Under the pieces are notes generated by a model. The model had not been told where the DNA came from and ran no database searches. It worked only from the letters and a program-made list of their open reading frames with translations. Made by a program: the position numbers and the translations under genes. Source: Sphagnum compactum (taxonomy: Eukaryota; Bryophyta; Sphagnopsida; Sphagnales). Taken from it: a DNA stretch of 64,000 nt. This document shows, piece by piece, positions 1 to 11,362 of the stretch. Numbering within the stretch: position 1 is the first letter of the stretch; every line of letters begins with the position of its first letter. Where the stretch lies: contig OZ234503.1 in assembly GCA_965153455.1 (NCBI GenBank), positions 10,111,118 to 10,175,117 of the forward strand, in the 5' to 3' direction.

Positions 1-585
1 ATTGTTGCCCTCTGCCTGCACAAAGATATAGCTAACCCAACCAAAGCTTTTAACTAACTAAAGGCCATTTACCAAAAGAGATTTTTAAATTTAAAAGTAA
101 AAAAAAATATTTTAATAACTAAGTCTAACTAGTTTATATAACATTCAATTTTAGTAGTAGGCAAGTAGTTAGGTCATTCAATCAATGAATTATACAAGAA
201 AATTTCGCATCATTCATGTATATGATTCAATCAATCAAAACAAACAAGCAAACAAACCCAACAATTAGCATCTTTGGGCAAAGACATGTGTTTGTTCATT
301 TCTTATGTTTTGGTGGGTGCGAGTTGTTTGGCGGCTGTGGAGCATGGCATTGTAAGTTTTGAACTTGTTGCTAAAGGTTTTTAAAATTTTCAGTTTGCTT
401 GATTTGTCGATCAACACATGATCTGAAACTTTTTCAACACATGATCTGAAACTTTGTGTGTGTGTGAAGATCGCATGGCACAAAGTGAAACCAATTTATG
501 TCCATTGTTAAATTAGACTTTCTATTTGAAAGAGAAAAATCTGGATCCAAATTAAAAACATGGGACCCTGCAGAGACACACAGTG
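1..585. other. AT-rich intergenic sequence
   Basis: No coding signal is supportable here. A 19-bp segment (ACACATGATCTGAAACTTT) occurs twice about 24 bp apart near 414-456, a small local duplication. Confidence 0.5.
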
Positions 586-586
586 A

Positions 587-634
<48 letters not shown>
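586..634. repeat. GT/GA compound microsatellite
   Basis: An uninterrupted run of GT dinucleotides passes directly into a run of GA dinucleotides. This is an ordinary plant compound microsatellite, and similar GA runs occur near 23.43 and 31.06 kb. Confidence 0.9.
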
Positions 635-637
<3 letters not shown>

Positions 638-3600
638 GGCGGGCTGCTGACACTTACTTATAGGGTCTGTATATTCTTTAAGTACTTTTGCTTTGATTAA
701 ATGCTCTTCTTCCTGGCTTGAAAATCAAACAATGTAGGTATTGATGCCTGACCAGTTTTTGATAGTACAGGACTCCTGTCCATGCATGGCAGATCGTCAA
801 AATAATGTGAAAGCTCTGATCTCACTCACAATTTTTAAGAATGACAAAGATTTGGGGTCCTTTCCAGCTGTTTTTTAAAATTTTTGGGAGAAATTTTTGG
901 GAAAAATATGTCTTTAGGGTTTAAGGGTTTTTTGGGGAAAATTTTGTCAGGTTTTCATCAAGCTCACAAATTTTTTAAAAGAATTCCCTGATCCTTACAT
1001 ACTCACATTGATACTTTCAACTACATAGGGGTAATGTGGATGTTATTTGTTAGGGTTGATTTTTGGTCTGTTGGACGATGCATGTGTGGTGACCAAAATA
1101 CTAGTCAGCGATCTAGCTAGTTACCTTAATAATAATGCATTACCTCTAGAGAGTGGGACTCTGGAGTCTGGGCCTGGCAGACTATTTGCAGCTTGCAAAA
1201 TTGCAAAACCCATTTTCAAAACATTTTTCATCACTGGATCCTGAGATGAGTTTCCTGAGTTCCTGTTGTTGGCGGTCTTTCCCATGGATTCACTTTAGTA
1301 CATAAGCAGATTTGTAGAGTGGAAGTGTGCATGTACCAAGATGAAATGTAAGTACTCTGCCTACCTAGATTGGCTTGCAGACCAAACACAAGAATGTAAA
1401 CAGTGGCAATACAGAAAGAAGCGAGGCATTTTATGAAAGAGAAGAAAAACCCACAACAAGTAAAACCTTGACTTGATTTTATTTTAAGTTTTCTCCCATT
1501 TAGTGACAATGTTGTCACAAGAGTTGTTGGAGGAAGGAAACTGACTGCAGTTGATTATGGAAACAATCCAAGCTTAACTTTGTCTGGAGTAAGGTGATTT
1601 GGTTGCCTGGGTGGGTTGGTGGGGTGATGTTATACTTGTATACAAGGGAACTTCATTCGTCTTCATTGCGGCCAAAGTTCAACAACAGTCACCAGTGCAC
1701 CATGACAGATGGACGGTAGGACGTGGATGGGAAACACTTTTTCATGGGGTTTCAGTTCTGTAGCTAAACATAGTGGTTATCTCAGTTTTTTGTGGGCTCT
1801 ACTTTCTGGATGACAAAAGGGGTTTAGGGTTTAATCTACTTGCCTGAAATGCAAGTCTTCGCACCTGGATGAATTAGGTAGGGTGTTATATTTTTCAAAA
1901 GTGATATTAGAGACTCTTGATGAGTATTTACAAAGTTAATACCCGAAAAGTACAATACTTAGTCGACATGGGTACTTTCGAAGTAGACCACATTTTCATA
2001 CCTTCTTAATTACCTACATGGCCTATTCTTTACATGAAAGTTTACCAAGATGAAACCCAATGTCAATTTGCTGGAGTTCATCTATAACTGAGTCATAGCA
2101 GGCTTCCAATGGATGGTGCATTGGTGGCTGTTGATTCACTCTGGCCCTTCATTGTTTGCAGTCTTTGGAGCTCACAACATCACTGCAGCTTCTTGTGATC
2201 ACTCATTGACTACAGGTTTGCAAGCTAGCTACATACCCTGGGGCCTGCTCGCTGAAGGCTGACACAACTTACAAGTTGAGCCTGGAAGAAGTTCAATACT
2301 TTCAGGTAACTTGTATGGGAAGAAAAAAGAAGCAAATATTGATGAAGATGCCAGTATGAGGCAATCAAATTTCGCACGTAACCAATGTTCGGTCACCCAA
2401 AGATGTAATGATAGGCAGACTAGTCAAGTGGATATATGGAGACCAAATCTCCACTTGTAAATGCCAGGGGTCTGGAGAGTCAGGACTCAGGAGTGCCCTT
2501 TAAAAGGGGACTTTTGTTTTGGTTAACCTTTAACACCTGATTTATATCTTAACAACACATAGAAAAAGCCCTTTTTTTCCTCTCCTCTCAGTGAATATTT
2601 ACAGCTAGCAGCAAGCTAAACAGAGAGATGCATTAAATATTTCAAACTTATTTTATTCCAATTTGAAAGCCCTAGATCCCATCAATGGTGCAGAGATCAC
2701 AGTAAGTATGCCTGTTGGCTGACAATTGGGTGATAATCAACAAAATCATTCGGTAAAATCAGAATGTTGATGTACATCCCAACATCCCAACATCCCACAT
2801 AAATCTACAGCTCACACTTGGTTTGGTTTGGGCATTTCCAGCCCACCAATCTTATAGATGCTAACCCATTGTGAATTCAAACTCCACAATTTCCATTTGT
2901 AATTTGCTGCAGAATATCATAATTAAGACTCCAGAGTGATTCATTTGGAGTTAATTGAACATAATTATAGGAGCTCAACAGTAAATAAACGCCTTAAGAG
3001 CAACTCCACCTGGCACCAGTGCTCAGTAGGTGACCCTGCAAAGTAAAATTGATCGAAGAAAAGGCAAAACATGTCAGTTTGGCTCAGCAAAATGGTTGTG
3101 GCCCAGCATTTTTTCACTGTTTTCTGAGGGTGGTGAAAGGTACAGCAAAGCCCAACACCTACTATTAATTGGCTACATAGTTTGATGGATCTAGGTGGGT
3201 TGCTATAAGAACTCTCCCACCTATTTGCAATCTCAGTTTTAGTTTTATGGGTGGAGTTGGAAAAAAAGTAAATAACTAAACTTGGATGTGAGAAACTTTT
3301 TGCAGGGTCCCCTACCAAGCACAGCTGGAGATGCTCTAAGGTTGGAAGAAATTTGAAGCTTAATTGGATACATTTGGGACTGAGTTACAATGGCTTGCAA
3401 TTCAGGTTCTATATCCGGATTCCAATCACCTCAGAAAATGTGTTTTTCCTCAAGATCTCTTCTCAAAAAATGTTTGCTAAGGTGGTCCAAAGAAATTTGT
3501 AGATTGAAAATTGGTGATAATCTGGTGTCAGTAGTTGACCAAAGAGCGAATTGATCATGTCAGCTACTATGAGTGAGGTGTTTTGTGTTCTGCAGTAACT

Positions 3601-4600
3601 TACATCAAGTGTGCAGCATCTAGGAAGTCTGCCTCGATGGGGAAGGACAAGGACAAGGCATATTATACAAGAGTTTCTCATGCTTTGAGTCCCAAGGGCA
3701 GTGCATCTTGCCCATTTTCTACAACACCCAGATGCACTTTGATGGCAGAAGAAACCAAGGATTCTGCGAAGCCTTTGATTAGATAATCCCAATTGAGCTT
3801 TTATGCAGGCTTGAATATTTGCCTGTCATGCAAAATGTCTGGGTCTGACTGCCATTGACAGCCAGAAAACAGATTTCAGATTGGTCCTCAAATGATGAGA
3901 AGTCGAGAATCTGCATTCGAGGTACTCTAAAAACTTGGGAGAAGGGTAACAGCGCCAGGAGCAGGGTGTTCTGAAATAAGCTTTCAACCAAGGCAGAGCC
4001 AAGGGGCACTTATTTTGGGAATGCACTGCTCCAAGGGTATACCTTTCCTGAAGCACTGGCACCATTTTTCTTCATTTTTTTTTTCCCTTACACCAAGCAG
4101 GTATCACAGAAAAAAAAGAAAAAGAGGTGAGGCATTTTGAAAAGTGAAATGGTCATTGAGCATTTTGGAAAGCGGAATCCCCACTGGAGTGGGTGTTTCG
4201 GTTTTTCTAAATGCCCTGCTGTTTGCAGAGGACAGATTCCACTTGATAATGTGACCTCCAGACACTAAAATTCTGCTGGTGCTTTACGAGGTGAAAAACA
4301 GGCTGCCCCGAAAAAAAAAACCCCCAACAAAATGCAGCAAGGCAAAACAGCTTTGGCAATCTTTAATCAAACATTTTAGCTCCAAGTTTACCACTATGGA
4401 TAGATGCTTGTTGTTGATCAAACTTGCACATATGTAATCTACTAAAATAGCCTTGGAGTACCAAGTTCTGGATCATATAATTCATGGATCTCCATCACCT
4501 GTCCAAATAGCCTGCCTCCGAAGATGGGTGTATCTCTATGCAACAATGTACTACACTCCTAGTGAAGCTGGGCTTCAGCTAGTGTCTTTGTTACCATGGA
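635..4600. other. Intergenic sequence without a supportable gene
   Basis: Only short open frames of ordinary composition are present. A stretch around 1500-1592 on the plus strand reads as smooth protein-like sequence between a TTTAG acceptor-like site and a GTAAGG donor-like site. Another around 2150-2215 reads similarly and ends at a GTTTGC. Neither matches a family I know, so these may be exon relics or chance. Poly-A/poly-C runs lie near 4310-4325. Confidence 0.4.
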
Positions 4601-4622
4601 GACACACACACACACACACACA
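4601..4622. repeat. AC microsatellite
   Basis: A pure (AC)n run of about eleven units within non-coding sequence. Confidence 0.85.
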
Positions 4623-4879
4623 AGCCGACCAGAGAAAGAGGCAAGTAGTATCAGGCTATAGCTCACTTCTTCTATTACATAACTGTGGTCACTGACAAAG
4701 AGTTGACAAACTACTGCAATCGGTTTCAAAGTACAGACAACTGGATTGAGAAACCTTATAAGCAAGCTCCTTAGTCCTTAATCCTCACTACTTTGACTGG
4801 ATACCCTAAGAAAATCTGAAAGGCTAACCTGGAGTATCTGAACTTTCCTTGATGGAGAGAAAAGGTGCTGACCAAAGGA

Positions 4880-5870
4880 TGCACCATGATCCTATGATAG
4901 GTCCTTTGATCAGGGCCTATCTATGGGCTACCTACCTTCCTACCCATGCTTACCTACCTACTCACTCACCCGTGAGGTACCTATCTACCTACCTACTTAC
5001 CCACTTTCTTACATAGGACAAGGAAGATGAAAAGCTTACATGGGGAGCTACATATGGCCTTCCTAGGGACCTTGTTAAAAGCTCCCTAGGGTTTACTTAG
5101 AACCTTATCTAGAGGTTACCTAGGGACTACTAAGGGGCCTACCTAGGATAGGGAATACCTAGGGATCATTTAGGGAGACTACCTAAAGGGTTTATTTAAG
5201 AACCAACTAGAGACCACCTAGGGGCCTAACTAGGTTATGGGTTATTTAAGATAAGGGCTATCAAAAGCTTACATAGGGACATACATAGGGGTCATTTAGG
5301 GACCTACCTAAGCTAGGGACTATTTAAGGGTCTACATAAAGACTATGAATCAACCCTAGGTAGTCACCTATGTAAGTTCTATGTAATCCCTTTTGCACTA
5401 TGAGTCAACCCTAGATAGCCCCCTAAATAATCTTTATACATCATTTAATCTAATAAATCCTTAGTTAGTCCCACAAATAAGCTCTATGCAACCCCCTAAA
5501 TAATCATTAGGTATCTCATAACCTAGATAGCCCCTAAGTACGCCTGAGGTAGTCTCCGAAATAGCCCTTTAGGTAGGCTTTACGTAGCCTCTTATGTAAG
5601 CTTTTGATAACCCCTAAGCAGTCTTCTAGGTAGGCTCTAATAGTCCTTACATAACCCATAACATGGGTAAATGGTTAGGTGTTTTTGTAGATTTCCTAGA
5701 CATGCCTTAGATAGTCCTTAAATAATCCTCAGATATCCCATAACCTAGGTAATTCTTTAGGTGTCTTCCTAAATGGTCCCTAGATAGGCTAAGGTCACCC
5801 CTAACTAATCACAAGGTATACTCTAACTTAAAAAAACCCCTGTACCTAACTCCTTAAGTAAGCTTTGTGT
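4880..5870. repeat. Degenerate TAGG/CCTA repeat block with strand switch
   Basis: About 1 kb is built from short degenerate units around CTACCTA, CCTAGGG and TAGGGAC. From about 4910 to 5340 the plus strand reads mainly as GGGACCTACCTA and CCTAGGGACTAC. From about 5350 to 5860 the same words appear as their complement (CCCTAGGTAGTC, CCCTAAGTA). The block is therefore two head-to-head halves with a junction near 5345. Pure CTAC(CTAC) tetramers near 4925-5010 look like the seed of the array. Related words recur near 27.0, 30.4 and 49.0 kb. Confidence 0.8.
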
Positions 5871-8429
5871 GATCCTTGAAATCCTTCTTAGTATCCCATA
5901 ACATAAGTAGACCCTTAGATAGACAAAATGAAACTCAACTCATCCTAGGTGTTATTTTCCTTTGGGCCCAGTCCTATGCAAACATTTTGACTGTCATTCC
6001 TCAGTTTCAAGGAAACCCAGGGTTCTGCTCCCGGGTTTTATTGTCTTTCTTTTGGAAGGAACCCAGTGCCTTTGGTGACATCAAAATCAAATGAATAAAA
6101 GAGCTGGGACTGGGAGTCTGAGATCAGAGGTTCTCTTCAAAAGTGACAACCGGAGGGAGGTTTCAATTACATGTCCCTTGTTTCATCTTCATTAAAAAAA
6201 CAACAAGATGGTCAATTCCTTTTCACAGATCTGCTCGACTTTAAAACTCCAAGTTGACTGTATGTATTAACGTGTGCTATTATCATTAGTGATATCTGTC
6301 CATGTGCATCAATTGTTCCAGACAAGATTGCTGTTATGTAGCTACTAGCTAGACGTTGATACTGTAAAAGGAGTAATGGCTAGAGTCTAGAAGATGTTGG
6401 AAGAGATGATAAAATTGATCTTTCTTTCTCTCTCTTGCAGGAATCCAAAAAACAAATGTTTGTCTAGACTCTAGAAGATGGTGGGAGAGATGATAAATGC
6501 TCTTTTCTCTCTCTTGAAGGAATCCGAAAACAAATGTTAGTAAAGATCAGCACCCATTGTAGTTTGTAGCATCTGTTCACGAGTTCATGCATGGTTCAGG
6601 ACTTTGGATGTTGTTTTCGTACCATTTGGTCTGCTGTAGCTTGATTCTTAGTAGCCAGTAAAGTGGGTAAGTTATGGCCCCCTCGGAGCTTCAAGAGTTC
6701 AACTCGGTGTTGGCCGGTTCCTTGAACGGTTGGGTTCAGGTCTAGAGTGTTTTTTTTAATGGAAGATCCTCTGGCTTTTGGTCTAGAGAATCTTTTTAAA
6801 AATTAAAACCCATCAGTTCTGGGTGTGGACCAAATTTTGTTGATTCATGGTTTCCAATCCAATGAGTCCAAATTTCATAAAAGCCTTTGGTTTGAGGTTT
6901 GAGCTTATTCTTAGGGATGGTTCCAAACCTTGATTTCTAAATGGTCTTCATTTCTTTTGTAAAAATTGGTATTAACAAAGCATTCCTACCAAGCTTTCAA
7001 AAAGTTCCCATGGTGTTCCCTTAATTTCCCAATGGGTTTCCAAAGTTTTAAAAATGTTTTCCAACATATTCCCAAGAGCAAAATAAGTAACATAAGGAAC
7101 AATTAACCAACAATTGTCTTCACCCACCTGGGCTCTATTTGGGCCTTTATCCAACATAATGAACAACATAAAACACATCCCAACATATTTGGGTAAAGGT
7201 TATTTAAGTGTTACCATTCAAGGTTCCCTTATATATTAAAACTTAGGGCTAGGACTTAAGACCCTAAAGCCCTAGAACCAAATACCTTACACGTTATTTA
7301 AACCTAAGACCCTAGCCCCTACCTAACCTTATGATTTGAACCCTATAAAAAAATCCTTAAAACGAGCGGGTCCAGTTATTGATTGGGTCTAGCTCTTGAC
7401 TAGGTCAATTGGAGATCAAATTTGAGTATTTTGTTAAGATCTGTAGCATACAAGGCCTTTAAAAAAATTAGATTATCAATTACTTGGACCATTTATTATC
7501 ATTAGCCAAATAAATTCCAAATGCATTTTTTTATACAACTTTCAAGATTGATGAAAATTCATTCAATATTCCATGTTTCATTTTTGAACCTTTTCATGAA
7601 TCTATCATTCATAGGAGACATATTTGATCGCCTCCATTAGTTGAAATTGATAGTGAAAAAGAATTTGAATTGAAAAAACATTGAATTCACAAGTTTCCCA
7701 TGGATGTTTGAAAAACCTAATTCATTGGCACGGATATGATAGCAAACATACACAAAAACTAACTTTTAACGTAGTTGATGCATTGCAAAAAAATTGAGAA
7801 TTTCATCAACATCCATCCAAACCTAGATCAATGACATGATGAAGTGTTGGCAAGTAATCTTTTCATTGCCTTTCAAAAGTTTTACAACTTTGATAATCAA
7901 ATTGAAGTTTCTAAAATATGCAAAGCCTCCCATAAAAGTGAAGGAAGAACTTTTTAAAATTTTGGGCTTTATAAATGAGAGAACCTTTCTTGTCCATCTT
8001 GTAATTATTCATGCAAAGTGATGGAGATTCAAGAAGTTGAAGTCACATTGTCCAAAAACAAGAATTTTTGCTTATAGATCTCTTAGAGAAATCATTTCAA
8101 CTATCTCAACCAAGGAATTAACAATGACAACCTTCAAATGAAAAACTACTTCAACATGAAAGCATTAATGGATCAATTACATGCATCTAGTAATTGTTCT
8201 CAAAGTTAAACCTACCCATGGAAACCATCTAGAAGGCATCTTTGAGGGACATTTTACAAATGAAGATGTGATTGTTTTCATTTGGTTAGTAGAAGGCATT
8301 GGTCATTATTGTTGGTTGCACGGATCATTGGATGCTTTATCACAAGAACAAAAATTATGTTGTAGAACTATGTGACATATTTTCAATTTTCTTCAAAGTT
8401 ATGATTAATTTTCATCATTCTTTATGAAC
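5871..8429. other. Intergenic sequence with an 84-bp duplication
   Basis: No gene is recognised. A tandem pair with period about 84 bp lies at 6386-6540; each copy starts TCTAGAAGATG and ends with a pyrimidine tract, GAATCC and ACAAATGTT. Around 6990-7080 the GTTCCCA/TTTCCCA words resemble those at 41.87 and 55.3 kb. The stretch 7836-8375 has two open plus-strand frames of about 60 codons that read as degraded protein, possibly transposon-derived, without recognisable motifs. Confidence 0.4.
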
Positions 8430-8670
8430 ATGTCACTAAAGGAACGGGTAATGTCATAGACATTAAATATTAAAAGAAGTTTCACCAATATCAAAAGCAT
8501 ATGCACGGCCATTAGGTTTTTACATTAGTGCTCTTGTTGCAATGACAAATGGTCTTGGAGTAGTAGCCACTTGGACAGATGTTTGAGGTAATTCAAAAAC
8601 CTTACATGTTGCAGGTTGTGGTAAAATTGAACTACCATATCCACCAAATACACCTACATCATGGTGAAAT
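8430..8670 (-). mobile_element. Fragment related to the element at 11.2 kb
   Basis: The plus-strand stretch CCAATATCAAAAGCAT followed by a GC-richer segment at 8490-8545 is a diverged direct copy of 11216-11280. Read on the minus strand, both give a peptide centred on AFDIG. The second copy lies immediately downstream of the Crypton-like recombinase remnant, so this is probably a scrap of a related element. It is broken by stops and has no function of its own. Confidence 0.4.
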
Positions 8671-9145
8671 GGGAAATGTTTTCAATGGAATGACACATCA
8701 TAGATTATGGAAGATCATTTGTATTTCCAAGATTTTGCAGTGTGAAGTGTGAAGGTTCAATTTGATAATAATAACCTTGAATAGATTGTATTTCAAGTTT
8801 TGAATAGAAGCAAGTGGTTCAAGATTTATGTGAATGTTCTTTCTTTGTGGATGAGATTCATTGTAGAGCTCTCGACAACAATAGCATGGCCAAGTGCAAA
8901 CAAAACCCTTCATCAAAAGGGGTGGGGAAGGTGCATAAGACATTCGAAATGTGAATGTTCAGGGGGAAGGAGACTGCAACCCAAGGAGTGCATATCAAAG
9001 CTTGTATGAAGTTAAATAAGCGCAAAACTAACACACAAGAACATGTCAAGAGGTATCAAGCTCGTAAAACTTCTAAAAATACATTACAAAAGTTGTTAAA
9101 TCTACTTTTAGAATTCTTGAAAGTTATGATAGACAACCGCATAAG

Positions 9146-9755
9146 GTGACTACTGAGATTGCTAGAAAGCTAGCAATAATTTCCCTAGAACTTATCAAGG
9201 ATTTTGAACCTTCCATTCAACATTCTATCCTTGAGAAGTTTCTTAGTCATTCTATCCTACAAAATGTAGTTCGTGAATACCTAACTGATGTGCAATCCAT
9301 CAAACGAAATCAAAAAAATTTGAACAACATGAAATCTGGGATCACAAATCACTTGGTAGGTCCAAAGCAGACTCAACTTGTAGCTACCAAAGACATTGTA
9401 TGTATACTTGCTCTAGTTCATTAACTGGTAGTAGCAAAATGTTGCTAAAATGTTGGGGGTTGACAAAAGAAACATTAGAAAGGCGTTGGAGTGACGTGTT
9501 TAGATGGATATATTCAATAATGCATTTTGGATTATTCAAAAAAAATCAAGACACTTTGACGCCTTGCCTGCATCCATTAGAGATATTGTGATTCAATTTT
9601 GGACTTCTCAAACTATGATTTCTCCTAATCGAAAAGATGTGGTGAGGTGGCACATTTCTATAAAGGTGCATGAAGAGCATGTGGCACATTACTTACAAGT
9701 TTCACAAGTAAGATTCCAGTGCACTATAACATTCTTTTTTTCTTTGCACAATTGA
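9146..9755 (+). mobile_element. Decayed transposon-like coding remnant, family unknown
   Basis: Two overlapping open frames (9146-9424, then 9504-9755 after a frame change) read as one protein. The second half contains LPASIRDIVIQFWTSQ, then a SPN-KDVVRWHI segment and an HVAHYLQVSQ segment. The hydrophobic/aromatic spacing and the closing H-x3-HYLQ look like a real conserved domain, not chance. I have a vague memory of similar SPN-KD...H..HYL blocks in uncharacterised transposon ORFs but cannot name the family. It lies 1.6 kb from the Crypton-like remnant on the opposite strand. At least one frameshift and several stops mean it is not functional. Confidence 0.4.
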
Positions 9756-9935
9756 GAAAGAATTGATCTTGTATTTATGAAATGTGGGTGTTTAGTGCTT
9801 CTGATTAACTGTGAACCTGCTTAATTTCCATGATCTGGTAATATGCAGACTTGGTTATAACACTATGACCATAAAGTGTTTTAGGCAGCAATACATTCTA
9901 GAAGTTCTTAGCATTAGTTGTGTTTAAGGAAAGAC

Positions 9936-10065
9936 TGGTTGTGCTAAACTTAACACCGGTTGCTAAAGCACTGGTTATGTTAAACTTAGCGTTGGTTGCT
10001 GAAACACTAGTTGTGTTTGATGTGCTAAACTCAACACTAGTTGTTGAAACATTACTAATTTAGTT
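9936..10065. repeat. Short tandem repeat, three diverged units
   Basis: Three imperfect units beginning GTGCTAAACTTAACACCGG (9941), ATGTTAAACTTAGC (about 9977) and TGTGCTAAACTCAACAC (10022), each continuing with GGTTGCT(A/G)AA(G/A)CACT, spaced 36-44 bp apart. Confidence 0.75.
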
Positions 10066-11158
10066 GGTTGAATCTTTGTCATAGATCTACATTTGATGGA
10101 TGCTTCATGTGGCTTTAGTTTTTACTGGAGTCATCCCTTTAAATCATGTTCTTATAGTTTATTTACCAATTGCACATATGTTTGCTTTGTTTTAGGTAAC
10201 AATGATTATGCTTTCAATGCAATAGTTGTCTACTAAAGGAAATGATGGTTGCACTTATTTCAACATTGCATAAGAAATGGAATAAGGTCTATAGATATAT
10301 TTAAGATATAAACTTTTAGAAATTATTATTTAAACATGATTTGCACTATAGTGGAAATCAATTTGTTTGAAATTGTCATTTTCTTTATGATGATACACAT
10401 TGGATATTATAGTCCACAATATTGTGATTTCAACCTTGATAGTCCTTGTGTTTGAATGGGTTTATAGGTAATTGTAATTATTGGGTATTGGATCAAGTTA
10501 TTTACAGGCTTGAATAACAATAACAACAAATATCATTCCATTTTTTAATGATCAACAATAATAGATCAACAAATGATGGAAATGGTATCTGTTGAATGAT
10601 CAATAGCAACAAATCAAAATTTGTTGTTATTGTATTGACTAGAAGCATAAATTGTTGCACTAGATTTAAAAGCAATGTTGTTTGCTGGTATGGATCTAGA
10701 AGTACTAGTTGAACTATGTAGTGGATCTAGAAGCAATGGTACTTATTGATATAGATCCTAGACTTGTATTCCAAGTGTAGTCACATTAACACAAACACAA
10801 CAAGTGTAACCAATGCTTAGTTTTTCACATTTAGAAGTGGTGATTTAATTTGGTATTGAAAGTATATATATTTTTAATGTATTAAGGTTCATAATATATC
10901 ATTGGAACATGTGAATTAATTTGAAAAATATCCAATGAATAATAAGCTCTCAAAAACACTCATTAAGCACTATAATGCATGTTTTTTAGCACTAAAAGGA
11001 CTTACAAATAGACTTCAAAACTTTTGAAAATTACATATATTTTGAAATCTTCTACATAAATCTTGACATAATAATATGAAGAAAATTATAAAGAAATTTG
11101 ATTTTTAAAAGAATATTCTAAAGAATATTATTTTAAAAGTAGTCCCAAAAGCAGGTGG
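10066..11158. other. AT-rich intergenic sequence
   Basis: No open frame of interest and no RNA gene seen. Contains loosely repeated AACAACAAAT and GGATCTAGAAG words (10500-10760). Confidence 0.4.
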
Positions 11159-11362
11159 GTGCAGCTTTTGTTATCCCATTTGCACCCTTCTAGTTGTTGC
11201 AATGTTTCAACATTTGCCAATATCAAAAGCATTTGTGCGACCATCAGTCTGTGCATTGGTGCTTTTGGCACAATGATAGGTCCTCCTTGCACTCAATCCA
11301 TGAGCTACTTCCCTGTTGCATTTGGTACAACATTGGTTGTTCTTATACACTTGATATTTACT

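Noticed and set aside
880-930. Telomere-like TTTAGGG words
   Set aside because: Only two or three imperfect copies (TTTAGGGTTTAAGGG); too few for an interstitial telomeric repeat.
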